A stretch of 64,000 nucleotides of DNA from an uncultured Flavobacteriales bacterium. Lineage in GTDB: Bacteria; Bacteroidota; Bacteroidia; Flavobacteriales_D; Parvicellaceae. Where the stretch lies: NCBI GenBank assembly GCA_913030835.1, contig CAJWDP010000004.1, forward strand, positions 36,921-100,920, written 5' to 3'. This document shows, in pieces, positions 9,601 to 17,848 of the stretch (within the stretch, counting starts at the first letter, position 1; each line of letters opens with the position of its first letter). Position numbers and translations under genes: made by a program. The notes under the pieces are model-generated. The model was not told the DNA's origin. It did no database searches and saw nothing but the letters and a program-made list of their open reading frames with translations.

Positions 9601-10349
9601 ATAATTGTTGCATCGTCTATTTGGTTTTTAAAGCGTGTAGGTCCTTCATTTACGACCGAAGCACCTTCGATGCTAATAATAGCATTATGCAATCCTCCGG
9701 TTCTGCTACCATCCATGTCAATTGTGAATAAATCTCCTGCGTTGATGAGCATGCTGCCAGCGGCAGCCGTAAATCTGCTGTCTCTGTCCAACGACTTCAC
9801 CTTTAGTTTTCCTTTCCCATTTTTCTCAGTATTTAACTCAATCCTACTGGGGCCGGTTGATTCATTCATGACAAAAGTGCCGTCGTCAATGTCTAGGTCT
9901 TTCTCGATCAGCAAAGTTCCTCCTGTAAGACGGCAAATCGCTCCGTCTTTAATCTTTAACTTCTTGTCACTTAGAATGAGCAGTGTAGCCCCGTTTGAAA
10001 TGGTTAGGCTTGTTGTAAAATCTGCGCTGAATGCGTTGTTAACTTCGAAATTCCTTCCGTCCACGGTTAGGGAAGCAGCAGTCCCGTCTATACTGAGTTT
10101 GCCACCATTTTCAATAGTTAGTTTGCGAGGGGTGAACGTGCTATTTGCTGTGATTATAGGGTGAGATCTGTTCCCTGTGTAGTTCGATAGGCTATCTATG
10201 AGTAAGACATCATCGTTTGTTGGTAAAGCTCCACCTGACCAATTCGCAGGATTTTCCCAGTCAGAGTTGACGTTTCCTGTCCAATTCTGGGCAAAACAGC
10301 TTAGGCACGTGAATGCCAAAAGAGATGTAATTATACTACGCGTAATCAT
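6627..10349 (-). CDS. Large T9SS type A cargo protein with beta-helix-like, SprB-like and PKD regions
   Basis: 1240 residues. A signal peptide ends at SCFAQ (about residue 21). Residues 22-560 are a long series of short Asn/Gly-rich strands (ITIENGG, SLTISNGATL, LIFQDN and similar), as in parallel beta-helix or autotransporter-passenger-like cell-surface proteins. A middle module with GFWVWSGNG and GWNLFGNPYPAPIDF (about 640-700) is common in Bacteroidota surface proteins. Residues about 990-1065 look like an SprB-type repeat (SCFGSNDGEI, NGCTDTI). A PKD domain follows (FSWNFGDGTTSNAENPIHTY, about 1095-1115), and the end is a T9SS type A sorting domain (KVKVFNIVGQ, GLSKGIYLVSV). It is therefore predicted to be exported and anchored or released at the cell surface. 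Its ligand is unknown; adhesion is the usual guess. Confidence 0.85.
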   Translation of the reverse strand: MITRSIITSLLAFTCLSCFAQNWTGNVNSDWENPANWSGGALPTNDDVLLIDSLSNYTGNRSHPIITANSTFTPRKLTIENGGKLSIDGTAASLTVDGRNFEVNNAFSADFTTSLTISNGATLLILSDKKLKIKDGAICRLTGGTLLIEKDLDIDDGTFVMNESTGPSRIELNTEKNGKGKLKVKSLDRDSRFTAAAGSMLINAGDLFTIDMDGSRTGGLHNAIISIEGASVVNEGPTRFKNQIDDATIISVRSGSLELQGPVAAKSGSGKLDIRVTGGSLIFQDNLTLEPQDELAQTGNSEIRFQSTGSITNDGSINCTDGTVIFEGTTNLANNGQWQFNNLEIASGGILNQSTAGRVNVSGNWVNNGGTFSAGLNSITFNGATTQTIDVSANETFNDFTVSASAIANIPATSEITIAGIEQIDGSLNNDGIVNFRTGYDNNVGLLSGDGTHVIAEGNWNNIGTFTPESSEVVFQGSLLQRIEGTSEYNNLTIDNSSGVSIVSGTHTVSGTVTPTSGTFNTNNSLILKSDANGTGRIMTIQPGADVIGEVEMQRFVEAGLTGWRMQTSAVQNQTLADWSDDFTTAGFTGSDYPSFSFVSIRKYDETVGGSKDHPLSWEVPNNISDPVDLSEGFWVWSGNGLFTTAAFTIDNKGEINKGDVAKDLNFTASGGAFDDGWNLFGNPYPAPIDFDSPNWTKTNIDGTFWVWNTDTQSFASWTTIGSVGTNGGTPEIASSQAIWVKANAPGASITVRETCKTSNIVEFKSNPISEGQIGFKITGNGWQDESVLRFYPGGTENYDVQLDAPKMYSGNTAVPGIATVSLGIDYGVNTLSDSLRDFSIPVRTLVGAAGSYTIEFSGIDNFPSSACLFFEDLELDSLIDLTAVSSYECTLADTTNAPRFLIHMSKPHNLQAEATSCSKTSDGEITAIGNGNGPWTYNFYDSGNNLVHSSSLNSPEIVENLSSGVYYVEIINSGGSCTSIVEDSIRIESPLPIESNALELSPSCFGSNDGEIQLSVSGGNAPYLATWSNGMSGDFLSGLAVGNYQGFISDYNGCTDTILVTLSEPLEVVSQFTSADTAQLSSGAADVIMNNISINSTEFSWNFGDGTTSNAENPIHTYVTSGHFTVSLTTENENGCSDTYTKDVVVLEESLTGISDEYDEYTLSTQLIDGQVTLSGLFPESKTLKVKVFNIVGQESIPAVQVSGKTISHTFDISGLSKGIYLVSVSDNTFTEVFKVIHR

Positions 10350-10462
10350 AGGGCAAAAACTACAAGGGTGGCGCTTAACCAGGCAAATGTCGGCAAAAAA
10401 AGGCGTTTTAACAAGGATTTGGTGTCATTTGTCTAATTTCAGACTATAGGAATTGACTCTGT

Positions 10463-11482
10463 TTATGCCCAGACTTTCGTTCCTTCAGTACAATTTTTAC
10501 AAATTTCGATCTGACTTCTGGATTTTAATATTGAGTTTCTGAATTTCATGTATTCATCCGAATACCATATATCTCTGAACGAATCTATCTTTAGATCACC
10601 GAATTTAAAATCGGCATCTTTATCAAAGCAACAGGGTACAACATGACCATCCCAGGTTATTACACATGAATGCCACATTCGCCAGCATTGATTCACCAAT
10701 TCGTTCTTGATTTCATATTCTCCATTTGATTTTAATCGATACCTAGAGTACTTATCCTGTTGAGGGATTAATTCACTTCCATTTTCATGATTGTAGATCT
10801 GAGCAGTTTTAAACTGTATCTCATCAACGCCCAGATCTTTAGCCAGCGCCTTTGCGTCTTCTATTTGGTGTTCGTTGTGCCTCACAACCAAATACTGCAT
10901 AACGATTTTTGGAGTCTTTGATTTTAATCGTCGTTTCCATTTGACTACTTCCCTTATGCCGTCTAGTGCTTTATCTAGGCTTCCGTTTATTCGATACTTT
11001 TCATAAACCTCCTGTGTAGTACCATCCACTGACACAATTAATTTGTCCAAATTGGATTCAATCGTGCGAATTGCGTTTGCCTCGTTTAAAAAGTGAGCGT
11101 TGGTCGATGTTGCGGTGTATATTTTATGCTTGTGTGCATAAGTAACCATGTCGAGAAAATCAGGATTAATAAATGGTTCTCCCTGAAAGTAGAATGTCAA
11201 GTAAATCAGATGATCCTTCATCTGATCAATAATATTGGTAAATAGCTCATGTTTGAGGTTTCCGGTATTCCTGCTAAACTTTTTTAAACCACTTGGGCAT
11301 TCCGGACAACCGAGATTGCATGCGGTTGTAGGTTCTATGGAAACGGCATAGGGTAGGGCCTTTACGATGGCCCGCCCTGTACTTTTTGATCGATTGTAGC
11401 TTCTCCAAAGCTTCCAAGACCCCTTGAGCTTTTTAAGATCCACATACTTGTGCGTGTCTCGAATTACGGAGAAATTATCCAT
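10463..11482 (-). CDS. Radical SAM/SPASM domain protein
   Basis: 339 residues. The radical SAM cluster motif CxxxCxxC is C55-C59-C62 in TTACNLGCPECPSG. YFQGEPFINPDF and LIVSVDGTTQEVYEKYR are typical of the core barrel. The C-terminal SPASM region carries further cysteines (NQCWRMWHSC, VVPCCFD, ICKNC), expected to hold auxiliary iron-sulfur clusters, and GDLKIDSFRDIWYS is a family signature. SPASM enzymes modify peptides, sugars or cofactors. No precursor peptide is visible beside it, so the substrate is unknown. It stands alone between a T9SS cargo gene and a divergent transporter gene. Confidence 0.85.
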   Translation of the reverse strand: MDNFSVIRDTHKYVDLKKLKGSWKLWRSYNRSKSTGRAIVKALPYAVSIEPTTACNLGCPECPSGLKKFSRNTGNLKHELFTNIIDQMKDHLIYLTFYFQGEPFINPDFLDMVTYAHKHKIYTATSTNAHFLNEANAIRTIESNLDKLIVSVDGTTQEVYEKYRINGSLDKALDGIREVVKWKRRLKSKTPKIVMQYLVVRHNEHQIEDAKALAKDLGVDEIQFKTAQIYNHENGSELIPQQDKYSRYRLKSNGEYEIKNELVNQCWRMWHSCVITWDGHVVPCCFDKDADFKFGDLKIDSFRDIWYSDEYMKFRNSILKSRSQIEICKNCTEGTKVWA

Positions 11483-11665
11483 TCAGCTAAATTAGGGATT
11501 TTAAAATCTGAGCTGTTGTGCAAATTAGGTTAAGAATACAAATTTTTCCTAATCCCGTTCGGCTTTGCTGGTTTCTTTCTGACATTGAACGAAATTATTT
11601 CTAATCCTGATAGTTTATGTCTAATTTAGCGACCCTCAAAAAGAAGCAGGTAGTTTTCAAACGGT

Positions 11666-14600
11666 ATGTGGTCAGCAATTTCCAAAATTATACTGAGGTT
11701 CCGGTTAGTAATTATCTTATTGCTGTGCGGGATTACTGCTTTGATGGTTCATTATAGCCAGTTTGTTGGCCTGGATTATAATTTTGCTAAACTACTCCCC
11801 AACAATGATCAAACCAGCATTGATCATGAAGCTTTCAAAAAAGATTTTGGAAAGGACGGAAGTGTTATCGTTATAGGAACACAGGACTCCTTGATGTTTA
11901 AGGATACGGCTCATTTTAACAATTGGTGGAGAATGAGTGATCAGATCTCCAAGATAAAAGTGCTGTCCACCGACGATAAAGGCGATCCGTGTACCTTATC
12001 CGTCATTGATTCTGTCTTCTCGACTGCACACCTCTACGACATCGTGAAAAACAAACAGGAGAAGTCGTTTGAGTTCAGGTCGCTCCTCAGCAGATTGCCA
12101 AAGAGTAATGTTGAGCTGGACTCTATTTATCAGGAGATCAATCGCCTGAAATTTTATGAAGACATCGTATACCTAAAGGAAAAGGACATTCACGTAATGA
12201 TGGTGTTTGTCAATCCGACATTATTTGATTCTGATGCCAGGGGCACTTTAGTTAGTGATATCTATGAATTGTCGGAATCTTACAGTAAAATATTTGGCGA
12301 CCTTCATTACTCGGGCCTTCCTTTTATTCGGGCTTCAAATATGGAAAAGATAAGGGGAGAGCTGAAACTCTTTGTTATGCTGGCCATGGCCGTTACAGCT
12401 CTTCTACTATGGTTGTTCTTCCGATCGTTTAAGGTTGTTCTTGTGTCACTCACGGTGGTTGCATTTGGCGTTGTTTTTTCCTTCGGAATAATTGGAATGT
12501 TTGGTTATAAAATGAGCGTTCTGATGGGGTTAATTCCTCCACTGATCATTGTGATTGGAATTCCCAATTGCATTTACTTAATCAACAAATACCAGCAGGA
12601 ATATCGATCACACGGAAACAAGGCCAGGGCCCTTTCAAGAGTAATTCAAAAGATTGGAAACGCTACATTCATGACCAATGCAACAACGGCAATGGGATTT
12701 GCAACCTTCATTTTTACCCACAGCCAGATTATGCAGCGTTTCGGAGTGATTGCGTCAATTTGTATTTTGACGGTGTTCTTTTTGGCCATTATTATCGTAC
12801 CTATAATGTACAGCTTCCTCAAGCCGCCATCGACAAAACATGTAAAGCATCTTGAACGAAAATGGTTGTATGTTGTTGTAGATAGGTTGGTTATATGGGC
12901 TACGAGACACCGACCAAAAGTGTACGTTCTAACTGTAATAGTTCTGATAGCCGGAGGAATAGGCATCTCTATGATGCGTGTGTCAGGAAACATAGTTGAT
13001 GATTTGCCTAAGGGGGACGAAGTACGAAAGGATTTGGAATTTTTTGAGAATAATTTTAACGGGGTAATGCCCTTTGAAGTGGTCATCGAAGCAAAGAATA
13101 CCAAGAGATTATTTTCTCCGGGTGTTTTAGAGCAGGTGGATGAAGTCCAAGAGCATCTCAAGAAAGAAAGCCGACTTTCACGGTCTGTATCGGTTGTGGA
13201 TGCGATCAAGTTTTTAACACAGGCTTATTTCAAGGGAAGGTCGGATAAATATGAGCTGCCCAACATCAGCATATTGCGGAGATTGAGAACTCATGTAAGT
13301 AATTCGGATGTAGCTACCAACCTGAATAATGGTTTTATTAGTTCGGATAGTACAAAGCTCCGGGTTTCCTTGCAAGTTGCAGATGTAGGAACCAGAGAGA
13401 TGGATTCTTTGTTAAAGAAGGTGACCCATGACATTGACTCAATACTGAACCCGAACAAACCATTCTATACTTCCGCAATAACAAAGATTGGAATCCTTAA
13501 GGGTTCGGAAAAAGAGAACTTTCTGCTGGAATTCTATGATAGATTTCCGGAGGCAAAAAGCGATGTAGAATTGGAAATAATTGATGCGGTTAAAAATCAA
13601 AGGCGATCCAGTCTGCTCACGGAATCCATAATCATACCTGAGTTGAAAGATCTGGAACAAACAAAATTCAGGAAAGCCAGAGCGCAAGGGATAAACGTAG
13701 ATACGAGTAGAAATGTCCGCACGTCGCTTAATGATTACGTCAACTCTTCTTTAGATAGTATCGCTGCTTTGGAAATAGAAAACCCAAGGTATCACCATCT
13801 TGCAGATTCGATACTAAACTATGAGATAGAAGATCGTGAATTTGTATTGCAAAATATCAACGTCTTACAAGGGCTGCGGCTATCTAACTTTATTGATGAA
13901 TTTTTGTCCCTTCATCCTGAATCCAGAAATAGCCTTAATGACATTTTAAGTGAGCTAAGTTTGGAGATGGAAAATCAATTTTTCGAGGATGAAAAATACA
14001 TTAAGTCGTTTCACAACACTCCGGCGTTTATTTCCATTTTCAAAAAGGCCGTTGAGAAGAACATTTTAGATTTTAGCATAACCGGAACGAGTATTGTTTT
14101 CACCAAAGGCACAAATTATCTGGTCAACAATCTTTTTATCAGCCTGGCAATTGCGATTGTGATCATTGCCATATTGATGGCGACTTTATTTAAATCATTG
14201 AGGATGGTGTTTGTTTCATTACTTCCAAATCTTATCCCTTTGATTGTAACAGCGGCAATTATGGGATTTTTCGATGTGCCGATTAAACCTTCAACGATTT
14301 TGGTTTTCAGTGTGGCTTTCGGAATTTCTGTAGACGACACGATTCATTTTTTGGCCAAATATAGGCAAGAGCTTAAGAACCAAAGCTGGGATATAAAGGG
14401 TTCCGTAATCAACGCAATTCGGGAAACAGGAGTGAGTATGATTTACACCTCAATAGTTTTGTTTTTTGGATTTGGGATCTTCTGTACTTCAAATTTCGGG
14501 GGCACGCAAGCGCTAGGGATTTTGGTTTCGGTCACATTGCTTTTTGCAATGCTGGCAAATTTAGTTTTATTACCATCTTTACTTTTATCTTTAGAGAAAA

Positions 14601-14698
14601 GAATTACGACCAAGGCTTTTAAAGAACCGTTGCTGGAATTGCTTGATGAAGAAGAAGATATTGAATTAGATTGGTTACAAGTAGAGAAATCTGAATAG
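11666..14698 (+). CDS. RND/MMPL-family membrane exporter
   Basis: 1010 residues with the duplicated RND layout. Each half has one N-terminal membrane helix (about 10-30 and 415-440), a large extracytoplasmic domain (about 35-230 and 445-815) and a bundle of five helices (about 230-385 and 818-985). The characteristic VAFGISVDDTIHFLAKYRQEL lies in the second bundle, with GIPNCIYLINKYQQEY at the matching place in the first. This is the MMPL/sterol-sensing-like branch of predicted exporters rather than AcrB-type pumps: no fusion protein or TolC gene is adjacent. Members move lipids, hopanoids or hydrophobic compounds. It overlaps no gene and is followed 7 bases later by rmlA. A TAATTTAG box at 11622-11629 is a possible -7 element. 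Confidence 0.88.
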   Translation: MWSAISKIILRFRLVIILLLCGITALMVHYSQFVGLDYNFAKLLPNNDQTSIDHEAFKKDFGKDGSVIVIGTQDSLMFKDTAHFNNWWRMSDQISKIKVLSTDDKGDPCTLSVIDSVFSTAHLYDIVKNKQEKSFEFRSLLSRLPKSNVELDSIYQEINRLKFYEDIVYLKEKDIHVMMVFVNPTLFDSDARGTLVSDIYELSESYSKIFGDLHYSGLPFIRASNMEKIRGELKLFVMLAMAVTALLLWLFFRSFKVVLVSLTVVAFGVVFSFGIIGMFGYKMSVLMGLIPPLIIVIGIPNCIYLINKYQQEYRSHGNKARALSRVIQKIGNATFMTNATTAMGFATFIFTHSQIMQRFGVIASICILTVFFLAIIIVPIMYSFLKPPSTKHVKHLERKWLYVVVDRLVIWATRHRPKVYVLTVIVLIAGGIGISMMRVSGNIVDDLPKGDEVRKDLEFFENNFNGVMPFEVVIEAKNTKRLFSPGVLEQVDEVQEHLKKESRLSRSVSVVDAIKFLTQAYFKGRSDKYELPNISILRRLRTHVSNSDVATNLNNGFISSDSTKLRVSLQVADVGTREMDSLLKKVTHDIDSILNPNKPFYTSAITKIGILKGSEKENFLLEFYDRFPEAKSDVELEIIDAVKNQRRSSLLTESIIIPELKDLEQTKFRKARAQGINVDTSRNVRTSLNDYVNSSLDSIAALEIENPRYHHLADSILNYEIEDREFVLQNINVLQGLRLSNFIDEFLSLHPESRNSLNDILSELSLEMENQFFEDEKYIKSFHNTPAFISIFKKAVEKNILDFSITGTSIVFTKGTNYLVNNLFISLAIAIVIIAILMATLFKSLRMVFVSLLPNLIPLIVTAAIMGFFDVPIKPSTILVFSVAFGISVDDTIHFLAKYRQELKNQSWDIKGSVINAIRETGVSMIYTSIVLFFGFGIFCTSNFGGTQALGILVSVTLLFAMLANLVLLPSLLLSLEKRITTKAFKEPLLELLDEEEDIELDWLQVEKSE

Positions 14699-14705
14699 CT
14701 AAGAA

Positions 14706-15569
14706 ATGAAAGGAATTATACTTGCCGGTGGCTCCGGTACTCGATTGCACCCGCTGACTTTAGCTACAAGTAAGCAGCTTTTGCCGGTCTACAATAAACC
14801 GATGATTTACTATCCACTGGCGACGCTCATGAGCGGAGGTATACGGGACATTCTGATCATTACAACACCCCATGAACAAGAAAATTTCAAACGACTCTTA
14901 GGAGATGGTTCTTGGTTGGGTTGCAATTTTAACTACGCGATTCAACAGGAGCCAAATGGTTTGGCGCAAGCCTTTGTAATCGGAGAACAATTTATAGGGG
15001 AAGACAAAGTTGCATTGGTTTTGGGCGACAATATCTTCTTTGGAAATAGTATGGGAAAATTATTGCGAGGTAATTCAGATCCGGAAGGCGGTATAATTTA
15101 CGCATACCATGTTCATGATCCCGAGCGTTATGGAGTAGTTGATTTCGATGAGAACTTGAAAGTACTTTCAATAGAGGAAAAGCCCAAACATCCCAAATCC
15201 AATTTTGCGGTTCCCGGATTGTATTTTTACGATAATTCGGTGGTTGATATTGCTAAAAGTCTTGAGCCAAGCGGTAGAGGGGAATATGAAATTACTGACG
15301 TAAATAAGGAGTATCTCAGAAGGGGACAACTACAAGTATCAATTCTTGATCGGGGAACAGCCTGGTTGGATACAGGAACATTTAAATCTCTAATGCAAGC
15401 CTCCCACTTTGTGCAGACTATCGAAGAAAGGCAGGGATTAGGAATTGGGTGTATAGAAGCCGTAGCTCATGCTCGGGGATATATCTCGGATGAAGACTTG
15501 CGTAAATTAGCACAACCCCTTATGAAAAGCGGTTATGGGGAGTACTTAATGACGATATTGAATCAATGA
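14706..15569 (+). CDS. rfbA: Glucose-1-phosphate thymidylyltransferase
   Basis: 287 residues. The nucleotidyltransferase loop is [13 protein letters not shown] (6-18), followed by [30 protein letters not shown] (metal and sugar-phosphate site) and [20 protein letters not shown], all diagnostic of RmlA/RfbA. It makes dTDP-glucose from dTTP and glucose-1-phosphate, the first step of dTDP-deoxysugar synthesis. The other rml genes (B, C, D) are not in the window, so this copy is an orphan here. It ends in ATGA, overlapping the polyprenyl synthase start by 4 bases. Confidence 0.95.
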   Translation: MKGIILAGGSGTRLHPLTLATSKQLLPVYNKPMIYYPLATLMSGGIRDILIITTPHEQENFKRLLGDGSWLGCNFNYAIQQEPNGLAQAFVIGEQFIGEDKVALVLGDNIFFGNSMGKLLRGNSDPEGGIIYAYHVHDPERYGVVDFDENLKVLSIEEKPKHPKSNFAVPGLYFYDNSVVDIAKSLEPSGRGEYEITDVNKEYLRRGQLQVSILDRGTAWLDTGTFKSLMQASHFVQTIEERQGLGIGCIEAVAHARGYISDEDLRKLAQPLMKSGYGEYLMTILNQ

Positions 15570-16540
15570 GGAATGTTATCGATTATCAGCAAATTATAGC
15601 TGATTCTATTGTTGAGTTTAAAAAAGGCAATGGTTCAAATAGGCTCTTTAAGCCCGTAAATTATATTCTGGATTTGGGAGGCAAGCGACTAAGGCCGGCA
15701 CTTTTGCTGATGACCAATGATTTGTTCGGAGGAGATATAGATGATGCAATCAATTGCGCCCTTGCTGTTGAGGTGTTTCACAATTTCACATTGTTGCATG
15801 ATGACATTATGGATAGCGCTCCAATTCGAAGGGGTAGTCCGACTGTTCATGAAAAATGGGGGGTGAACGAAGCTATTCTGTCGGGAGATGTGATGATGGT
15901 TCAGGCAGTTCAATTGATGACACAGTGTCCGGATCGTGTTCTTAGGAAAGTGTTGGATATTTTTCACACAACGGCAGTTGAGGTATGTGTTGGTCAGCAA
16001 ATGGACATGGATTTCGAGAAAAGAAACGATGTTTCCATCCCGGAGTATATCAAAATGGTCGAGCTTAAAACAGCAGTTTTGCTTGCAGGGGCAATGAAGA
16101 TAGGAGCAATAATCGGGGGGGCATCTGATGAAGATGCTGACCGTATTTATGAATTTGGAAGAAATTTGGGAATTTCATTTCAGATCATGGATGATATTCT
16201 GGATGTGTATGGAGATCAGGATAAATTCGGCAAGCAAGTGGGTGGGGACATCATTGAAAACAAAAAAACGTTTCTAATGTTAAAGGCGCTTGAAATGACG
16301 AATGGGTCTGGGGAATGCACCTTGAATGATTGGATGGAAAAAGAAGAATTTGATCCTGTTGTAAAGGTACGGGAGGTAATAAAAATTTACGATTCGGTAA
16401 ACGTGCGATCTTCTTGTGAAATTGAAATGAATCGATACTACGAAACGGCCATGAATAATTTGAATCAACTTTCCCTTAGCGAAGAGAAAAAAGCTCCATT
16501 GTTTTCTTTTTCGGAAGCTTTGTTTAATAGGGAGCAGTGA
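15566..16540 (+). CDS. Polyprenyl (all-trans) diphosphate synthase
   Basis: 324 residues of the trans-isoprenyl diphosphate synthase family. The [11 protein letters not shown] motif (38-48), the first Asp-rich motif [15 protein letters not shown] (76-90) and the second [18 protein letters not shown] are intact, so it should be catalytically active. It condenses isopentenyl diphosphate onto an allylic primer. In this phylum the product is usually the octaprenyl-type tail of menaquinone. Overlaps rfbA by 4 bases (ATGA), implying coupled translation. Chain length cannot be read reliably by eye. Confidence 0.9.
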   Translation: MRNVIDYQQIIADSIVEFKKGNGSNRLFKPVNYILDLGGKRLRPALLLMTNDLFGGDIDDAINCALAVEVFHNFTLLHDDIMDSAPIRRGSPTVHEKWGVNEAILSGDVMMVQAVQLMTQCPDRVLRKVLDIFHTTAVEVCVGQQMDMDFEKRNDVSIPEYIKMVELKTAVLLAGAMKIGAIIGGASDEDADRIYEFGRNLGISFQIMDDILDVYGDQDKFGKQVGGDIIENKKTFLMLKALEMTNGSGECTLNDWMEKEEFDPVVKVREVIKIYDSVNVRSSCEIEMNRYYETAMNNLNQLSLSEEKKAPLFSFSEALFNREQ

Positions 16541-16615
16541 ACCTGCAATCATAATCATGGGCCTAGTCCCTGTTCATAGTATGCAAATGAGAGATTTCCG
16601 TAATTGTAGGAAGTT

Positions 16616-17521
16616 TCATTTCCCGTAAATCTCATTCAAGGCAGTTTCCAGGTTTTCATACTTGAATTGGAATCCTGATGCTTTAATCTTTTGATTGGAA
16701 GCACGAACACCTTGTAATACCACACTTCCCATTTCTCCATATGCGGCAGTAATCATGGCTGCAGGAACTTTAGGTAAAATCATCTTTTTGTTCAGCACTT
16801 TGGCAATGGTTCGAGTGAATTGCGCATTGTTTACATGTTGGTCTGCAACAGCATTGAACGGACCATTGAGCTCCTGACGAATTATGTGAAGAAAAATGCC
16901 ACAAAGGTCACTGTGATGGATCCAGGGAATCCATTGCTTGCCACTGCCAACGGGTGAACCCAAATGAAGTTTTACCAGATCCGCAATCTTTTTCAAGGCC
17001 CCCCCATGTTTATCCAGGACAACACTTGTTCTGACCTGCGCGACATTGCAATAATCATTCAATTCAAAGGAGGCCTTTTCCCAGTGATAAACTAGCTTGG
17101 ACAAAAATTCTTCTCCAGCCGGAGAAGATTCGTCATGTACAATGTCATTCTGATCTGAATAAAGATTTATGCCTGACGATGTGATGTATGTTTTTATGGG
17201 GATCTTGTTTTCTTTGATGTATTGACATAAAAAGGCGGAAGAGTCCACTCTAGATTCTATCAGCACCTTCTTTCTTTTAAATGTCCACCTTTCTTCCGCA
17301 ATTCCGGCGCCCGCCAGATGAATCAAATGGTGGCAGTTTTTAAGCGCATCGGATTCAATATGACCTTTTTTATAATCCCACAAGTACACCTTAACACGAC
17401 CCTTGGAATTTTTGTTTCTTGATAGATGAACTACCTCGTACCCTTCGGCTAAAAGAAATTTGGTCAGATGAGAACCTATCAAACCTGAACCGCCAGTGAT
17501 GCAAATTTTTTCTTTGCCCAT
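16616..17521 (-). CDS. TIGR01777-type NAD(P)-binding SDR protein
   Basis: 301 residues from the ATG at 17519-17521. An open frame extends 31 codons further upstream, but that part is not protein-like, and the internal Met directly precedes the dinucleotide motif CITGGSGLIGSHLTKFLL. HLIHLAGAGIAEERWTFKRK (about 75-94) is a strong signature of the YfcH/SDR39U1 group, followed by SSGINLYSDQN and PWIHHSDLCGIF. Biochemical role of the group is poorly defined; it is an extended atypical SDR with an appended C-terminal DUF1731-like segment (KVPAAMITAAYGEMG). Convergent with the polyprenyl synthase and divergent from sucA. Confidence 0.88.
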   Translation of the reverse strand: MGKEKICITGGSGLIGSHLTKFLLAEGYEVVHLSRNKNSKGRVKVYLWDYKKGHIESDALKNCHHLIHLAGAGIAEERWTFKRKKVLIESRVDSSAFLCQYIKENKIPIKTYITSSGINLYSDQNDIVHDESSPAGEEFLSKLVYHWEKASFELNDYCNVAQVRTSVVLDKHGGALKKIADLVKLHLGSPVGSGKQWIPWIHHSDLCGIFLHIIRQELNGPFNAVADQHVNNAQFTRTIAKVLNKKMILPKVPAAMITAAYGEMGSVVLQGVRASNQKIKASGFQFKYENLETALNEIYGK

Positions 17522-17669
17522 AATCAAAGGTATTGTTGTTGCCTTTTTAATACAGTTGCGCCAAAGCACTTCCCAATATTGGTAATTCAATCGTTTAAAA
17601 ACAACGATTAACACTTGTTTTTGTTCTTTTTGAACAGTTAAATAAATCTATTGATGGGATCAGCGGTGT

Positions 17670-17695
17670 TTTTGGACAAGATACCTCGTCCAAAA
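17670..17695. promoter_or_regulatory. Perfect inverted repeat upstream of sucA
   Basis: TTTTGGAC and GTCCAAAA form perfect 8-base arms with a 10-base spacer. It is 150 bases before the sucA start and about 150 bases before the SDR start, with no T-run, so an operator for one or both divergent genes is more likely than a terminator. Confidence 0.4.
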
Positions 17696-17812
17696 GCAAA
17701 GGAAATTACGACTACAACTATAATATGTAGTTACATAATTAGCAAATGACTAAAAAAAGTAGTTGAAAAATCACAAATTACTGCATGTCCGGGGTTCGGG
17801 TTCAAAAAAAAC

Positions 17813-17820
17813 TAACTTTG
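17813..17820 (+). promoter_or_regulatory. -7 box of the sucAB promoter
   Basis: TAACTTTG matches the Bacteroidota TAnnTTTG -7 consensus exactly and lies 28 bases before the sucA ATG. The upstream -33 position has no clean TTG; GTTCGGGTTC is the nearest candidate. Confidence 0.5.
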
Positions 17821-17848
17821 CTTCCATACATTTAATTCGGGCCGCAGC

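Larger units (their letters stand above)
17522..17848. other. Intergenic region between the SDR gene and sucA
   Basis: A 327-base divergent intergenic region with no supportable gene. It contains the dyad at 17670-17695, an AT-rich tract at 17700-17780 and a TAACTTTG -7 box just before sucA. The first 90 bases are an open upstream extension of the SDR frame that I do not regard as coding. Confidence 0.6.

Noticed and set aside
9670..10164. 164-codon plus-strand frame inside the 1240-residue T9SS gene
   Set aside because: Hydrophobic translation arises from the complement of Asn/Thr/Gly-rich strands; no start context or homology pattern.
12646..13209. 187-codon minus-strand frame inside the exporter gene
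   Set aside because: Translation is low-complexity and the plus-strand frame carries the RND membrane and motif pattern.
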